In this document: piece by piece, positions 6,220 to 6,955 of the stretch
Layout: each line of letters opens with the position of its first letter
Numbering within the stretch: position 1 is the stretch's first letter
Assembly (NCBI GenBank): GCA_023415595.1
Contig: JAEZJW010000128.1
Coordinates: forward strand, 1-6,955
Source: Bacillota bacterium
GTDB lineage: Bacteria; Bacillota; Clostridia; Lachnospirales; Lachnospiraceae
Reading direction: 5' to 3'
DNA: 6,955 nucleotides
Program-made: the position numbers and the translations under genes
Notes under the pieces: generated by a model
What the model was told of the DNA's origin: nothing
The model's input: the letters and a program-made list of their open reading frames with translations, nothing else
The model's database searches: none

Positions 6220-6741
6220 TCATTGTCCATTCTGACTCTGTGGTTCATTCTTTGGAAAAGTTGTCGCTGTAATCTCCTCTGCCGGATCCTGCTTCATTTC
6301 TTTCAGATGCCAGTTCAGCTCCTGCTTCAAGCCTTCGTAATATTTCTCCCGGAAGGATATTCTAAGCCGGAAATCGCTGTCTGTGATCATATTCACCCTC
6401 TCCTCTTTCTGAGTGAAATAATGCTGGAAGCTGAAGAAGGTGGTCAGAAGCAGAATGATTACGATCATGATCCCTCTCTTCCTGTAATAGAGGAATTTGG
6501 CATGGACAATCTTCTCCTGCTCTCTTTCCAGCTTCTCTGATAGCTCAAGACTGAAATCATCGGATAGATTCTGATCCTCATCCAACTGCTTCATCGCCGT
6601 CAGAAGAGCATAATAGACCTCAAGCTCCTCCCTGCATTCCTCACAGGTATGGACATGACTGATAAATTCCTCTAATTCATTCAGCTTCAATTTATCATTG
6701 ATAAAGGGAGTAATTAGGCTCTGGGCTTTACTACATGTCAT
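6220..6741 (-). CDS. Membrane-anchored zinc-finger (zf-HC2) anti-sigma-like protein, 173 aa
   Basis: The N-terminus resembles the anti-sigma zinc finger (ZAS, zf-HC2): MTCSKAQSLITPFIND contributes C3, and H29-x3-C33-x2-C36 completes the Cys-His-Cys-Cys site. An acidic, helical linker (about 37-80) leads to a basic flank (YYRKRG, 85-90) and one hydrophobic segment at about 91-105 (IMIVIILLLTTFFSF). Positive residues before it favour the N-terminus in the cytoplasm and about 65 residues outside. The outer part is charged and shows no domain I recognise. In this family the cytosolic finger binds an ECF sigma factor and releases it on a signal. No sigma gene is adjacent: upstream is a divergent tRNA and downstream is polA. 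The target may be encoded elsewhere, or the protein may have another role. The ATG at 6741 is 8 bases after GAGGTG (6750-6755). Domain call is firm; the anti-sigma function is inferred. Confidence 0.85.
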   Translation of the reverse strand: MTCSKAQSLITPFINDKLKLNELEEFISHVHTCEECREELEVYYALLTAMKQLDEDQNLSDDFSLELSEKLEREQEKIVHAKFLYYRKRGIMIVIILLLTTFFSFQHYFTQKEERVNMITDSDFRLRISFREKYYEGLKQELNWHLKEMKQDPAEEITATTFPKNEPQSQNGQ

Positions 6742-6877
6742 ATCAGCAACACCTCAACAATCCATGCTGCCACCCCATGCCCGTATACATAATGATAACG
6801 GTTATGGTGGCTTCAGTTTTTTATTTTCCTGCTTGAATAATAAAACCAATTGTGATAGAATAAACCTCGTCACTGAT
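6742..6877. other. Divergent spacer between the anti-sigma-like gene and tRNA-Leu
   Basis: This 136-base spacer holds the tRNA promoter and the GAGGTG ribosome binding site (6750-6755, minus strand) of the zinc-finger gene. It also has an 11-base inverted repeat, ATAAC-G-GTTAT (6795-6805), nested inside GCCACC/GGTGGC (6769-6774 with 6806-6811). The latter is followed on the plus strand by a T-run (6817-6822). I found no convincing minus-strand -35/-10 pair for the zinc-finger gene; AT-rich candidates such as TATTAT are present but lack a partner. The nested repeat could be an operator or a weak terminator-like structure, which the sequence alone does not settle. Confidence 0.5.
6833..6861 (+). 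promoter_or_regulatory. Sigma-A-type promoter for tRNA-Leu
   Basis: TTGAAT at 6833-6838 matches the -35 consensus in four of six positions. TAGAAT at 6856-6861 matches the -10 in five of six. The spacer is exactly 17 bases. Transcription would begin near 6868, about ten bases before the mature tRNA, a normal leader length for a bacterial tRNA gene. The region is AT-rich. This is the best housekeeping promoter on the plus strand. Confidence 0.75.
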
Positions 6878-6955
6878 GCGGATGTGGCGGAATGGCAGAC
6901 GCAGCAGACTCAAAATCTGCCGAGGGCGACTTCGTGAGGGTTCGAGTCCCTCTAT
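6878..6955 (+). tRNA. tRNA-Leu, anticodon CAA (3' end beyond the window)
   Basis: A class II tRNA can be folded directly. The acceptor 5' strand is GCGGATG (6878-6884), then TG, and the D-stem is GCG/CGC (6887-6889 with 6900-6902). The anticodon stem is GCAGA/TCTGC (6904-6908 with 6916-6920) with loop CTCAAAA, putting the anticodon CAA at 6911-6913, which reads UUG leucine codons. A long variable arm folds as CGAGG/CTTCG (6921-6925 with 6930-6934) closed by GCGA, a hallmark of leucine and serine tRNAs. The T-stem is GAGGG/CCCTC (6936-6940 with 6948-6952) with loop TTCGAGT. The last three bases, TAT, start the acceptor 3' strand and pair with the end of GCGGATG (one G-T pair). About four more stem bases plus the discriminator lie past the window, so the CCA end cannot be checked. 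Confidence 0.96.

Noticed and set aside
6698..6937. A plus-strand open frame running through the spacer into the tRNA
   Set aside because: It overlaps the start of the zinc-finger gene, the tRNA promoter and the tRNA itself, so it cannot be a real gene.

Overview
The window looks like a chromosomal housekeeping segment from a Gram-positive anaerobe of the class Clostridia, most likely Lachnospiraceae or a close relative. This rests on moderate GC content, Firmicutes-type ribosome binding sites, a PolA whose proofreading residues have decayed, and the gene order polA - coaE - YycJ-type hydrolase - ACT protein - UPF0210 protein. The placement comes from family knowledge and was not tested by a search.

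Layout. All six protein genes lie on the minus strand, so transcription runs from high to low coordinates. From about 6.74 kb downwards they are: a membrane-anchored zinc-finger anti-sigma-like protein (6220-6741), DNA polymerase I (3338-5983), dephospho-CoA kinase (2706-3308), a YycJ/WalJ-type metallo-beta-lactamase-fold hydrolase (1771-2562), a 90-residue ACT-domain protein (1432-1704) and a UPF0210/DUF711 'PFL family' protein (50-1414). At the right edge, on the plus strand and divergent from the anti-sigma gene, is a tRNA-Leu(CAA) cut off by the window end, with a good sigma-A-type promoter. The protein genes are full length with the expected motifs. I saw no insertion sequence, prophage, CRISPR array or obvious horizontally acquired cargo.

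How the genes fit together. polA and coaE are 29 bases apart and probably co-transcribed. The ACT and UPF0210 genes are 17 bases apart, a conserved pair of unknown biochemical role. The YycJ-type gene has its own 143-base leader with strong hairpins. polA has a 236-base upstream spacer with candidate promoters, a cluster of palindromes flanked by an 11-base direct repeat, and a hairpin lying between a near-perfect Shine-Dalgarno sequence and the polA start codon.

The most interesting material is in the spacers. The polA leader could be translated through a structure-bridged ribosome binding site. The two structured spacers (6097-6187 and 2591-2687) may be copies of, or remnants of, small dispersed palindromic repeats. 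No obviously new enzymatic system is present, and the coding content is ordinary.
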